Below are positions 1 through 8,659 of a DNA stretch of 64,000 bases, piece by piece. How positions within the stretch are numbered: the stretch's first letter is position 1; each line of letters opens with the position of its first letter. This DNA comes from Streptomyces sp. JB150 (lineage in GTDB: Bacteria > Actinomycetota > Actinomycetes > Streptomycetales > Streptomycetaceae), in contig NZ_CP049780.1 of assembly GCF_011193355.1 (NCBI RefSeq), positions 5,662,445 through 5,726,444 of the forward strand, written 5' to 3'. A program made the position numbers and the translations under genes. The notes below the pieces were generated by a model. It did no database searches. It was not told the DNA's origin and worked only from the letters and a program-made list of their open reading frames with translations.

Positions 1-1
1 T

Positions 2-970
2 ACGGCCCTGATCCTCGACATCTTCGCCCAGCACGCCAAGTCCCGAGAGGGCAAGGCGCAGGTCGCCCTCGCGCAGATGCAGTACATGCTGCCGCGGCTG
101 CGCGGCTGGGGTCAGTCGCTGTCCCGGCAGATGGGCGGCGGCAAGGGCGGCGGACTCGCCACCCGTGGTCCCGGTGAAACCAAGATCGAGACGGACCGGC
201 GGCGGATCCGCGAGAAGATGGCGAAGATGCGCCGGGAGATCGCGGAGATGAAGACCGGGCGCGACATCAAGCGCCAGGAGCGCCGGCGCCACAAGGTGCC
301 CTCCGTCGCGATCGCGGGCTACACCAACGCCGGCAAGTCCTCGCTGCTCAACCGCCTCACCGGCGCGGGCGTCCTGGTCGAGAACGCCCTGTTCGCGACC
401 CTGGACCCGACCGTGCGCCGGGCCGAGACCCCGAGCGGCCGGCTGTACACGCTGGCCGACACCGTCGGCTTCGTCCGGCACCTGCCGCACCACCTGGTCG
501 AGGCGTTCCGCTCCACGATGGAGGAGGTCGGCGACTCCGACCTGATCCTGCACGTGGTGGACGGTTCGCACCCGACCCCGGAGGAGCAGCTGGCCGCCGT
601 GCGCGAGGTGATCAGGGACGTCGGCGCCACCGGCGTACCCGAGATCGTCGTGATCAACAAGGCCGACGCGGCGGACCCGCTGACGCTCCAGCGGCTGCTG
701 CGGGTCGAGAAGCGTTCCATCGCGGTCTCCGCCCGCACCGGCCAGGGCATCAAGGAGCTGCTGGCACTGATCGACGCCGAGCTGCCGCGCCCCGCGGTCG
801 AGATCGAGGCGCTGGTGCCGTACACCCACGGCAAGCTGGTTGCCCGCGCCCACGACGAGGGCGAGGTGATCTCCGAGGAGCACACCGCGGAGGGCACCCT
901 GCTCAAGGTCCGGGTGCACGAGGAACTGGCGGCGGAGCTGTCGCCGTACGCTCCGGCTCCGGCGCTCTGA
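2..970 (+). CDS. hflX: GTPase HflX, C-terminal part (5' end outside window)
   Basis: HflX is a ribosome-associated GTPase of the Obg-HflX group, linked in other bacteria to rescue of stalled or heat-damaged ribosomes. The reading frame is open from base 2, so the N-terminal nucleotide-binding domain is mostly missing. What remains starts in the helical linker before the G domain; the GGG-rich segment with GPGETKIE is the HflX signature. The G domain shows G1 GYTNAGKSS, the DPT switch region, G3 as DTVGF (HflX-type, with F in place of the usual Q), G4 as NKAD and G5 near SARTG. A short C-terminal domain follows and the gene ends with TGA. A hairpin terminator lies 40 bases downstream. The first ATG inside the window (77) is internal, not the start. 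Confidence 0.95.
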   Translation, partial: TALILDIFAQHAKSREGKAQVALAQMQYMLPRLRGWGQSLSRQMGGGKGGGLATRGPGETKIETDRRRIREKMAKMRREIAEMKTGRDIKRQERRRHKVPSVAIAGYTNAGKSSLLNRLTGAGVLVENALFATLDPTVRRAETPSGRLYTLADTVGFVRHLPHHLVEAFRSTMEEVGDSDLILHVVDGSHPTPEEQLAAVREVIRDVGATGVPEIVVINKADAADPLTLQRLLRVEKRSIAVSARTGQGIKELLALIDAELPRPAVEIEALVPYTHGKLVARAHDEGEVISEEHTAEGTLLKVRVHEELAAELSPYAPAPAL

Positions 971-1009
971 CCCATCACCGGCGCCGCTTCCGAGGCGCAC
1001 CGTGACGGC

Positions 1010-1050
1010 CCGAAGGCCCGCCCCCGCGATACGCGGGGACGGGCCTTCGG
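1010..1050. terminator. Bidirectional hairpin terminator between hflX and the protease gene
   Basis: A near-perfect 19-base stem (1010-1028 against 1032-1050) surrounds a 3-base loop. It lies between two convergent genes, so it can serve both. There is no U tract, as is common in Streptomyces. Confidence 0.8.
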
Positions 1051-1083
1051 CGTGCGAGGACGTGCGAGGACGTTCCGGCGGCG

Positions 1084-2349
1084 TCACCGGCCGCCGTAGG
1101 CCTCGCTCATGTTCTCGTACAGCGCCCGGGCGTCCGCGCCGAGCTGCGGGCCCGCCAGCCAGCTGTGGTCGGCCGGACCGATCGAGGTGTTGGAGACCAG
1201 CTGGGTCTCGCCGTCCACCACCCGGAACCAGCCGCCGCCGGACGAGCCGCCGGTCATGGTGCAGCCGATGCGGTACATCGTCGGCAGGGACGGGCTCAGC
1301 GAGACGCGGCCCGGCTGGTCGACGCATTTGAACATCTTCAGCCCGTTGTACGGCGCCGCCGCCGGGTATCCCCAGGCGCCCATCTTCCCGGCATCGGCCG
1401 CGGCCGGCGCGGAGAAGTCGACGTCCAGGGCCGCGCCGACGGTCTCCTCCAGCGACTTCGAGCCGTGCTCCGGCTTCACGTGCAGCACGGCGTAGTCGTA
1501 CGCCGCGCCCGCGCCGCCGGTTTGCGAGCCGCCCTCGATCCAGCCGTTCGAGGTGGACGCCCAGTCCGCCCACCAGTTGCCGTACGGCGCGATCTCGACC
1601 GGGTCGGCGTTGTTCAGCTGGGCCTCGGACTTGCCGAGGTCGTTGAAGGCCGGGACGAAGACGATGTTCCGGTACCAGCCGCCGTTCTGGCCGGCGTGCA
1701 CGCAGTGGCCGGCCGTCCAGACCAGGTTGGACTTGCCCGGGTGGTTGACGTCCTTGATCACCGTGCCGGAGCAGACCATCGAGCCCTCGGGGGAGTCGAA
1801 GAAGATCTTGCCGACCGGTGCGGCGTTCTTGTGGTACGGCGTCTTCTCCGGCGAGGCCTGGACCGGCGCGGGCGCCGGGTCGCTGACGCCCTGGCCGGCG
1901 GACGTGTCCTTCGTCGTGAGCGTCTTGTCGGCCTCCTTCGCCGTCCGCATCCGCTCGGGCTTCCAGAGCCCTTCGATCACGGGGTTGACGAAGTCCTTGG
2001 CCTCACTGAGCCACTGGTCTCTGTCCCAGTTCTTCCAGCCGCCGTTCTTCCAGTTGTCGACGTCGATGCCGTGCTTCTTGAGCCGGTCGGCGATGTCGGT
2101 CGGGATGGTGATCTTGCCGTCACCGCCGTCACCGCCGCCGTCACCGCCGCCGTTGGCGCCGTCCGCGGCGCTGTCGGCGGCCTGCGAGGTGGTGGCGCCC
2201 GGCCGGTCGGCCGCCTCGTCCTCGCCGGAGCCGTTGCAGGCGGTCGCGGTGAGCGCCAGGGCGGCGACGAGACCGGTGCCGGCGAGCACGGTGCGCCGGC
2301 GCCGGCGCTGGCGTCGCTGGGTGATTGCGGGCGTGCGTATGGGACGCAT
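1084..2349 (-). CDS. Secreted trypsin-like serine protease, predicted lipoprotein (copy 1)
   Basis: The 421-residue protein starts at the ATG that precedes an Arg-rich n-region, with a GGGGG-type ribosome site upstream. A hydrophobic segment (about 21-37) ends in the lipobox-like TATAC with Cys38, predicting a membrane-anchored lipoprotein. A Gly/Asp-rich spacer (about 60-78) follows. The catalytic domain carries the chymotrypsin-type triad: His215 in WTAGHC, Asp285 in YDYAV and Ser370 in GGSSGGG. A linker with KKHGID and a tryptophan-rich KNGGWKNW lies between anchor and catalytic domain and is shared with the next gene. The two proteases are tandem paralogues on the same strand. The substrate is unknown. 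The final residues end just before the hairpin terminator shared with hflX. Confidence 0.85.
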   Translation of the reverse strand: MRPIRTPAITQRRQRRRRRTVLAGTGLVAALALTATACNGSGEDEAADRPGATTSQAADSAADGANGGGDGGGDGGDGKITIPTDIADRLKKHGIDVDNWKNGGWKNWDRDQWLSEAKDFVNPVIEGLWKPERMRTAKEADKTLTTKDTSAGQGVSDPAPAPVQASPEKTPYHKNAAPVGKIFFDSPEGSMVCSGTVIKDVNHPGKSNLVWTAGHCVHAGQNGGWYRNIVFVPAFNDLGKSEAQLNNADPVEIAPYGNWWADWASTSNGWIEGGSQTGGAGAAYDYAVLHVKPEHGSKSLEETVGAALDVDFSAPAAADAGKMGAWGYPAAAPYNGLKMFKCVDQPGRVSLSPSLPTMYRIGCTMTGGSSGGGWFRVVDGETQLVSNTSIGPADHSWLAGPQLGADARALYENMSEAYGGR

Positions 2350-2611
2350 GGTGCGATGACCCCCGTAGGAACGCGTGAATGTCCGGTGCTTGTGGTGTCT
2401 GGCTGTGTGGTGTGGTGCGGCGTGGCTGATGTCGCGCTGTGTAGGGCCGCATCGTGTCATGAGCCTGCCATGACAAGGTGAGAGGTCCGGGACGGAAACG
2501 ATCTCGGGTGCGACACCCCACTATGCCCGTGGGACAGAGGGTGAACGGCGGCGGGACGGTGAAGGTTTCCCCACGAGCCCCGCCGCCGTGTCCGGCCACC
2601 TGGCCGGGTCA

Positions 2612-2741
2612 CCCGGCCGTCACCGGCCGGTGGACCACCCGGCCGTCACCGGCCGGTGGACCGCCCGGCCGTCACCGGCCGGTCGACCACCCGGCCGTCA
2701 CCGGCCGGTGGACCGCCCGGCCGTCACTGGCCGGCGAACTT
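2612..2741. repeat. 26-bp tandem repeat, about five copies
   Basis: Units begin at 2612, 2638, 2664, 2690 and 2716. Each starts CCCGGCCGTCACCGGCCGG, followed by TGGACC or CGACC variants. The last copy is degenerate and overlaps the stop codon of the second protease gene. Each unit contains a short GGCCGTCACCGGCC inverted repeat, so the array can form several hairpins and may act as the terminator of the upstream-lying (minus-strand) protease. Confidence 0.9.
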
Positions 2742-3944
2742 GCCGCTCACCTCGTCGAAGACGGCCTTGGCCTCCTTGCCGAGCCGCGGGCCCGCCAGCC
2801 AGCCGGCCGTGACCGGGCCGATCGAGGTGTTGGACACCAGCGCGGGCTTGCCGTCCGAGCCCGTCGCCACCCAGCCGCCGCCGGACGAGCCGCCGGTCAT
2901 GGTGCAGCCGATGCGGTACATCGTCGGGTCCGTGGTGTTCAGCGACAGCCGGCCCGGCTTGTCCTGGCACTGGTACATCGTCTGGCCGTCGTAGGGCGGC
3001 GCCGCCGGGTACCCGGTCGCCGTCATGCTGTCGATCTTCGGTACGGCCGGGGCGTTGAAGTCCACCGGCAGCGCCGAACCGACCATCTCCTCCAGCGACT
3101 TGCCGCCGCTGCCCTCCTCCGGCGTCACGTGGATGACGGCGAAGTCGTACGGGGCGCCGTCACCGCCGGTGGCGCCGCCCTGCTCGATCCACTGGTCCGA
3201 GGTCTGCACCCAGTCGCCCCACCAGACGCCGTACGGAGCGACCTCCTCCTGCGTGGCGTCCTGCAGCTCCGCGGCCGACTTGCCGGCGTCGTTGTACGAC
3301 GGCACGAACGCGATGTTGCGGTACCAGCCGCCGCTCTTGCCGGCGTGCACGCAGTGGCCCGCCGTCCACACCAGGTTCGACTTGCCGGGGTGGGCCGGGT
3401 CCTTCACGACCGTCGCCGAGCAGACCATCGTGCCCTCGGGGGCGTCGAAGAACACCTTGCCCGCCTCCGGGGCGTTGGCGTGGTACGAGGCCGGCACGGC
3501 CTCCGCCTGCACCGGAGCGGGCTCCGGGTCGGTCACGCCCTGATCACCGGAGATGTCGCTGTCGTCGACCTCCTGGTCGGGCTCCTCAGCCTCGCGCATC
3601 CGGTCCGGGTTCCACAGGTCCTCGATGATCGGGTTGACGAAGTCCTCGGCCTCGCGCAGCCAGTCGTCCTTGTCCCAGTTCTTCCAGGCGCCGTCCCGCC
3701 ACTTGTCGATGTCGATCCCGTGCTCCTTGAGCCGGTCCTTGATGTCGTCCGGGATCGTGATCTTGCCGTCGCCCGCGGCGGCGGAGGCCGTCGCCTCGCC
3801 GCCCGCCCCGGTGTCGCCCGACTCACAGGCGGTCGCGGTGAGCGCGAGCACCGAGGCCAGGGCCACAGCGGTCAGTACGGGGAAGGTTCGGCGGCGCCCG
3901 CTCCTCTCCCGGCGAGCGGCGAACGACGGACGTGTGGATCGCAT
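2724..3944 (-). CDS. Secreted trypsin-like serine protease, predicted lipoprotein (copy 2)
   Basis: The 406-residue protein is a clear paralogue of the neighbouring protease, sharing the HGIDID helix, the WKNWD motif, NLVWTAGHC (catalytic His), YDFAVIHV (Asp) and TGGSSGGGW (Ser). The signal peptide is Arg-rich and ends in LTATAC with Cys40, a lipobox-like site. The ATG is preceded by GGGGGAG at good spacing. A Gly/Ala-rich spacer follows the lipidated Cys. The gene lies upstream of copy 1 in transcription order, but about 370 bases separate the two, including a 26-bp repeat array, so they probably have separate promoters. Substrate unknown. Confidence 0.85.
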   Translation of the reverse strand: MRSTRPSFAARRERSGRRRTFPVLTAVALASVLALTATACESGDTGAGGEATASAAAGDGKITIPDDIKDRLKEHGIDIDKWRDGAWKNWDKDDWLREAEDFVNPIIEDLWNPDRMREAEEPDQEVDDSDISGDQGVTDPEPAPVQAEAVPASYHANAPEAGKVFFDAPEGTMVCSATVVKDPAHPGKSNLVWTAGHCVHAGKSGGWYRNIAFVPSYNDAGKSAAELQDATQEEVAPYGVWWGDWVQTSDQWIEQGGATGGDGAPYDFAVIHVTPEEGSGGKSLEEMVGSALPVDFNAPAVPKIDSMTATGYPAAPPYDGQTMYQCQDKPGRLSLNTTDPTMYRIGCTMTGGSSGGGWVATGSDGKPALVSNTSIGPVTAGWLAGPRLGKEAKAVFDEVSGKFAGQ

Positions 3945-4208
3945 GGTGGTACTCCCCCTGGGACGGACTGTTACGGAACTCGGGCCGCTCTCACGGCCTG
4001 CCGGGAACGGCACCCCACACTAAGGGCTCGCGGCGAGGGACTTCCGACGGAACGGCAACGGTTCCGCTACAGGCTGACCAGCCGGGCAACCAGGCAATTC
4101 GTCGCGGGGCAGGACCGGTTGCCGGGGGACGGGCCGCTCGGGGCGAGTCGGCGGCCGGGCGGCGACCGGGTCGACGGGAGGGTCGTAAACGGTCATTCGC
4201 GGCTGATA

Positions 4209-4245
4209 AACGATCGTTGAGCGAAGCTGTGGCGGCACGTAGAGT
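4209..4245 (+). promoter_or_regulatory. Promoter of the XRE/ImmA operon with overlapping palindrome
   Basis: TTGAGC (4217-4222) and TAGAGT (4240-4245) are separated by 17 bases, a good match to a vegetative promoter. The perfect 10-base palindrome AACGATCGTT (4209-4218) overlaps the -35 box. A related TAAACG half-site lies about 20 bases further upstream. This is where an autorepressing XRE protein would be expected to bind; the binding itself is inference. Confidence 0.6.
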
Positions 4246-4295
4246 GCGGACTGCGCAAGAGACCGTCAATCTACGGAAGCCCAGGGAGCGCATCG

Positions 4296-4907
4296 GTGAC
4301 GGCGCCTCGTCAACTGGCTCAGACGTTGAGGCGGTTGGACGCACTCATCCGGGAGAAGGACCTCGACCGGTCCGTACTCCTCGACCCGCGGGAACTCGCA
4401 GCCGGCACCGCACTGCCCGAGCCCGTCGTTCGCGCGCTGCTCGAAGGGGAGCCGCCGCCCGACGACACCGTCACCGAACGGTTCTCGGCGCGCATCCGCG
4501 TGCTGGCCGAAGCCGACCTGCGGCGCACCGGCAGGAAGATGGCGGCACTCGCGGCCGAGGTGGGCGCCGCCCTGCACGTCTCCGACGTCTGGGCCCGCCT
4601 GATCCTCGAAGGCAGGAAGACGCCCAACATCGAGCACCTGCACAAACTCGCGGACTTCTTCGGCCTGGAAGCCGGCGAGGCGTTCTTCACCGCTCCCGCC
4701 GACAAGGCGCTCAACCGCGCTCTCACACCGATCCTGGCCCAGCTGGAGAACCCGCAGACGGACCCCGTCGAGGCTCTGCTCAGCAAGTACGGAGTCCGCG
4801 CGGCGGACCTGCGCCGGCACGGCTCCATGACGCCCGAGGCGCTGGACCGGCTCCTCGAGGGAGTGATCCGTTCGGTGCTGCCCAGGAAGGAGGACACCGA
4901 CCAGTGA
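4296..4907 (+). CDS. XRE-family helix-turn-helix transcriptional regulator
   Basis: The 203-residue protein starts at GTG with AGGGAG about 8 bases upstream. A Cro/CI-type helix-turn-helix lies around residues 75-125 (MAALAAEVGAALHVSDVWARLILEG, then a helix leading to LHKLADFFGL), the arrangement seen in XRE regulators such as those paired with ImmA peptidases. The N-terminal 70 and C-terminal 70 residues are helical and unassigned. The stop codon overlaps the next start (GTGA), so it is probably translationally coupled to the metallopeptidase gene. An XRE repressor encoded with an ImmA-type protease is a known regulatory pair in phages and ICEBs1, where the protease inactivates the repressor; the same logic here is inference. 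Confidence 0.85.
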   Translation: MTAPRQLAQTLRRLDALIREKDLDRSVLLDPRELAAGTALPEPVVRALLEGEPPPDDTVTERFSARIRVLAEADLRRTGRKMAALAAEVGAALHVSDVWARLILEGRKTPNIEHLHKLADFFGLEAGEAFFTAPADKALNRALTPILAQLENPQTDPVEALLSKYGVRAADLRRHGSMTPEALDRLLEGVIRSVLPRKEDTDQ

Positions 4908-5512
4908 GCACGAGAGCGATGAAGGCGCTCCTTGCCGACCTCGGCAGGCAGGCGTCCGGGATCATCCAGCGTCCCGCCGACCCCTCCACGGTCATGCACG
5001 GCTTCTGCCAGGCGATGAGCGTCCGCCGCGACCGGCCCATCCAACTGGCTTTCCGCGCCTTCCCCGACGACATCCCGGTCTCGGGCATGCGCCTGGACTG
5101 CGGCGACCGCTCCATCATCGTCGTCGAGGAACGCGCCGTCCCCGAAGCACAGCTCGTCATCCTCGGCCACGAGTTATGGCACGAGGAGCAGGGGGAGTGC
5201 GGCAACCACGTTCCCGGCCTGCCCGCCGCCCGGGCCCTCACCTCCCACCAGCCGCCCGACGTCCTGCGGCGAGCCGCCGAGGAGATCCTCGCCGCCCAGG
5301 AAGTGCCGCGTCAGGCACTGCTCACCATCGCCGGCCGCGCCGTGTCCGACGACGATCACGAGGCGGACGCCGAGACGTTCGGCCTGCTCTTCGGCCGCGA
5401 GGTCCGTGCCTGGATGACCGGTCCGCACGCCCGGGGCCCGGTCAGCCCCGCGACGGTGGAAGGCCGTATCAACCTCTCCCTCAGCCCAAGGGGCGGACAG
5501 ATACTCGGATGA
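4904..5512 (+). CDS. ImmA/IrrE-family zinc metallopeptidase with a TTA codon
   Basis: This 202-residue protein has the HExxH zinc motif as HELWH near residue 90, and DHEADAETFG near residue 150 could supply the third ligand, as in ImmA/IrrE peptidases. The GTG start overlaps the XRE stop by four bases. The leucine of the zinc motif is encoded by TTA (5174-5176), the codon read by the bldA tRNA in Streptomyces. I saw no other TTA in a confidently called gene of the window. The gene stop overlaps the next start as ATGA. The probable role is cleavage of a partner, most simply the adjacent XRE protein, but a toxin-like role as in some XRE/ImmA pairs cannot be excluded. Confidence 0.85.
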   Translation: MSTRAMKALLADLGRQASGIIQRPADPSTVMHGFCQAMSVRRDRPIQLAFRAFPDDIPVSGMRLDCGDRSIIVVEERAVPEAQLVILGHELWHEEQGECGNHVPGLPAARALTSHQPPDVLRRAAEEILAAQEVPRQALLTIAGRAVSDDDHEADAETFGLLFGREVRAWMTGPHARGPVSPATVEGRINLSLSPRGGQILG

Positions 5513-6975
5513 ACCTCGCCGATCTGCACCTGCTCTACGCCCTCCCCACCGCCTTGCTGCTGGCCGGGCTGGCCGCCAAGTTCCCCACGTTCCTGAGGTC
5601 CTGGCGCGACCCCGACGCGCGGGGGACGTGGGTGGTGCTGCTGTGGGCCCTGTGCGTCTTCGTCTCCGTGACGCCCGCGTCCATCCACGAGATCAACACG
5701 GTGACGGGCGTACCGAACATCGCCGCGCCGTGGAGCTACTCGCTGCTCACCGGCTTCTCCGGGGCCTGCCTCGCCATGATCATCACGTGGCGGGACGAGC
5801 CGTCGCCCCGGCGCCGCCGCCGCGTCCGCGCCGTCTGGGTGATCCACGCCGGCACCATCACCGCCCTGTGGGTCACCTTCCTCCTGGCCGACGTGCCCGA
5901 GGAACGCATCTACGACCTCGACACCTACTACGCCACCACACCGTGGATGCGCGAGCACATCCTGCTCTACCTCCTCGCCTTCCTCATCTCCACCCTCGTC
6001 GCCGCCTCCATGATCAGGTCCTGGATCCCGCAGGTCAGCGCCCGCTGGCTGCGGGCGGGCCTGCGCTTCCTCCAGACCGGATACGCCTTCGGTGTCCTCT
6101 ACGCCGTGGCGAAGCTGACCGCGATGGGAGCACGCTGGGCGGGAACCGACTGGGACGGTCTGAGCACCTACGCCGCCCCGCCCTGTGCCATCTTCGGCGC
6201 CACGCTCATGGCCATCGGCTTCCTCCTCCCCGTCATCGGGCCCTTCCTGCAGACGTGGCCGCGGGAACAACTCGCCCACTGGCGGCTGCGCCCCCTCGCG
6301 CGGGTCATCGACGCCGTGGTCCCGGCGACCGCCCGGGCCCGCGTCAGCAGATTCGCCCCGCTCGACCTGCGTCTGCTCCAGCGGCAGCAGCACATCCACG
6401 ACGGCCTGCTGCGCCTGGCTCCCCACTTCGACCACGACCTCCACCGGCTGGCCTACCGGGCGGCGTCCGCCGCGCACGACGACGCGAAGGCCCGCGGCCT
6501 CGCCGGCGCCGTGGCGCTCCAGGCGGCGCTCGACTCCTACAGCAGCGGCATCCGGCGTGAGACGAGCGGACAGCCCTCCCACATCGGCAGCGACGTCACC
6601 GACCACCTGGAGGCCATCTCCCGCGGCCTCACCCGCCCCCGCGTCCTGGCGGACCTCCGCAGACGAGCGCTGACGGCCGGGCCATCGGTGCACGAGTCTC
6701 CGGGGAATGGGGCTTCGGCGCCTGGGGCTTCGGCATCTGGGATTGCGGCGCCGGGGATTGCGCCCTCTGAGGCTTCGGCAGCTGGGGCTTCGGCCGCCCC
6801 TGGGACTGCGGGGAGCGCGCCGCCGGGGACCGCGCCACTCGGAACCGAGCCTCTGGGGAGCAGCTCTCCGGGGACCCAGCCTCTGACGGCCGGCGGCCGC
6901 CGCGCTCCAGGCCCGCACAGTAGTCACCATCCGCCTGCGGGTGGCCGTACAGAAAGCATGAACGCAGATGACTGA
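5509..6975 (+). CDS. MAB_1171c-like integral membrane protein
   Basis: The 488-residue protein has about seven hydrophobic segments in its first 250 residues, including stretches around residues 8-25, 42-60, 75-90, 110-127, 150-168 and 220-245. A cytoplasmic helical domain (about 270-400) follows. This matches the Streptomyces/mycobacterial MAB_1171c family, labelled putative transporter, whose function is not established. The last 90 residues are a low-complexity tail of Gly, Ala, Ser and Pro built from GAS/PG-type repeats, with weaker third-position GC bias than the rest. The start overlaps the metallopeptidase stop by four bases, and the end overlaps the FAD gene by eight. Its place in the operon suggests a sensor or export role; this is inference. 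Confidence 0.75.
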   Translation: MNLADLHLLYALPTALLLAGLAAKFPTFLRSWRDPDARGTWVVLLWALCVFVSVTPASIHEINTVTGVPNIAAPWSYSLLTGFSGACLAMIITWRDEPSPRRRRRVRAVWVIHAGTITALWVTFLLADVPEERIYDLDTYYATTPWMREHILLYLLAFLISTLVAASMIRSWIPQVSARWLRAGLRFLQTGYAFGVLYAVAKLTAMGARWAGTDWDGLSTYAAPPCAIFGATLMAIGFLLPVIGPFLQTWPREQLAHWRLRPLARVIDAVVPATARARVSRFAPLDLRLLQRQQHIHDGLLRLAPHFDHDLHRLAYRAASAAHDDAKARGLAGAVALQAALDSYSSGIRRETSGQPSHIGSDVTDHLEAISRGLTRPRVLADLRRRALTAGPSVHESPGNGASAPGASASGIAAPGIAPSEASAAGASAAPGTAGSAPPGTAPLGTEPLGSSSPGTQPLTAGGRRAPGPHSSHHPPAGGRTESMNADD

Positions 6976-8368
6976 AAGATCCGCCACCCGCCGGCCCACC
7001 GCGGTCGTTCTCGGGGCCGGCGCCGCCGGACTCTTCGCCGCGGCGGCACTCGCCGAGTCCGCCGACGTCACCGTCGTCGAACGCGACACCCTCCCGGCCT
7101 CGCCCGAGCCCCGCCGTGGCGTCCCTCAGTCCCGCCACGCCCACCTGATCTGGAGCGGAGGCGTCCGCGCCTTCGAGGACCTGCTTCCCGGCGTCGTCGA
7201 CGAGGTCGTGGCCGACGGAGCCCGACTGGTGCACATCATGGGCGACATGGTGTCCCGGGCCCCCAACGAGGTCTGGTTCCGGCGGTTCACCGCCACCCAT
7301 CACCGCAACCTCGTCTGCTCCCGCCCGCTCCTCGACGCGCGGCTCACCACCCGCGTCCTGAGCGACGACCGGATCAGCCTCCTTCCCGAGGCCACCGCCC
7401 TCGGACTGCTCGGCGACGCCACCCGCGTGACCGGCGTCCGCGTCCAGGTCGACGGCGAAGAGCGCTCCCTCTCCGCCGACCTCGTCGTGGACGCCACCGG
7501 CCGCGGCTCCCGAACCCCCCGCTGGCTCACCGCGCTCGGACTCCCGCCGGTCACCGAACGCGAGGTCAACGCCGGCGTCGCCTACGCCACCCGCCTGTAC
7601 CGCGCACCCGGATCCACCGCCGATGTCTCCTTCCCGCTCGTCAACGTGCAGGCCAACCCGGCGAAGGCACCTGGCCGGGGCGGCATCATCCTGCCCATCG
7701 AGAACGGCCGGTGGATCGTCACCCTCTCCGGCAGCCGCGGCGGCGAACCCACCGGCGACCCGGACGCCTTCATCGACTTCGCCCTCGGCCTGGGCGACCC
7801 CGTCATCGGCGAACTCCTCAAGAACGCCGAGCCGATAGGCGGAGTCGCCACCACCCGCAGCACCGCCAACCACCGCCGCTACTACGAGAAGACGGCCCGC
7901 TGGCCCGATGGCTTCACCGTCCTCGGCGACGCCATCGCCGGCTACAACCCGGTTTACGGCCACGGCCTCACGGTCGCCGCGCAGTGCGCCCTCGCCGTGC
8001 GCGACGTCCTGCGCACCACCGACCTCACCGCTCCGGGGACAGCCCGCCGGCTCCAGCGCGCCGTCGCCCGCCCCGTGGCCGCGGCCTGGGACCTCGCGGT
8101 GGGCCAGGACGCCTTCTACCCCGGCGCCACCGACACCGCCCCCACCCCCGTCGAACGGCTCCTCGCCCGCTACGTCGACCGCTGCGTGGAAACCGGGGCG
8201 AACAACCCCCGCGCCATGGCCGCCCTGCTGGACGTGATGAGCCTGGAGAAGCCCGCCACCCGCCTGTTCTCGCCCGACATGCTCCTCCCCATGCTCCTCG
8301 GCCCCAGGAAGTCCTTCCTCCAGGGTCCGCCCCTGACCGAACGGGAACGAGAAGCGGCTCTCGGCTGA
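6968..8368 (+). CDS. FAD-dependent oxidoreductase (PHBH/geranylgeranyl-reductase-like fold)
   Basis: The 466-residue protein has an N-terminal Rossmann motif VLGAGAAGL, a substrate-side LVVDATGRGS (about 170-180) and the ribityl-binding GFTVLGDAIAGYNPVYGHG (about 315-335). These define the class A flavoprotein monooxygenase superfamily. The reaction is not predictable from sequence. It is the last gene of the four-gene XRE/ImmA operon, with its ATG inside the end of the membrane-protein gene. It lacks the features of the N-hydroxylating ornithine/lysine monooxygenases, so I do not assign it to the siderophore-type cluster 290 bases downstream. No clear terminator is seen after it, so read-through into that cluster is possible. 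Confidence 0.8.
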   Translation: MTERSATRRPTAVVLGAGAAGLFAAAALAESADVTVVERDTLPASPEPRRGVPQSRHAHLIWSGGVRAFEDLLPGVVDEVVADGARLVHIMGDMVSRAPNEVWFRRFTATHHRNLVCSRPLLDARLTTRVLSDDRISLLPEATALGLLGDATRVTGVRVQVDGEERSLSADLVVDATGRGSRTPRWLTALGLPPVTEREVNAGVAYATRLYRAPGSTADVSFPLVNVQANPAKAPGRGGIILPIENGRWIVTLSGSRGGEPTGDPDAFIDFALGLGDPVIGELLKNAEPIGGVATTRSTANHRRYYEKTARWPDGFTVLGDAIAGYNPVYGHGLTVAAQCALAVRDVLRTTDLTAPGTARRLQRAVARPVAAAWDLAVGQDAFYPGATDTAPTPVERLLARYVDRCVETGANNPRAMAALLDVMSLEKPATRLFSPDMLLPMLLGPRKSFLQGPPLTEREREAALG

Positions 8369-8659
8369 CCGCGAGCGCCACCACGCCTCCACGCGCGACG
8401 GGACTCGCTCACCCATCGATCCTGCGACCTCCCGCCCCCAGCCGATCACGCAGCACCGATCTGGCCGTAACCCGTAACCCGGTGCCGGGTGCGGGGTTGG
8501 TAGCGGTGGGATCCGCCCGGTCGGGCCCGGGGCGAGGCAGCCCGGACCCCTGACCCGGTGGACGTGAGTCGGTGCTGAGGAAGCGGCGCGGCGGGCAAAG
8601 GGCGGGCGGGGCGACGCGAGCGGCCAACTCCTCGGCGGACAGCGGAAGGACGTGGGGCC

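Noticed and set aside
6968..8368. FAD enzyme as the N-hydroxylase of the siderophore-type cluster
   Set aside because: Its motifs are those of class A monooxygenases/reductases, not the ornithine/lysine N-hydroxylase family, and its ATG is locked to the upstream operon.
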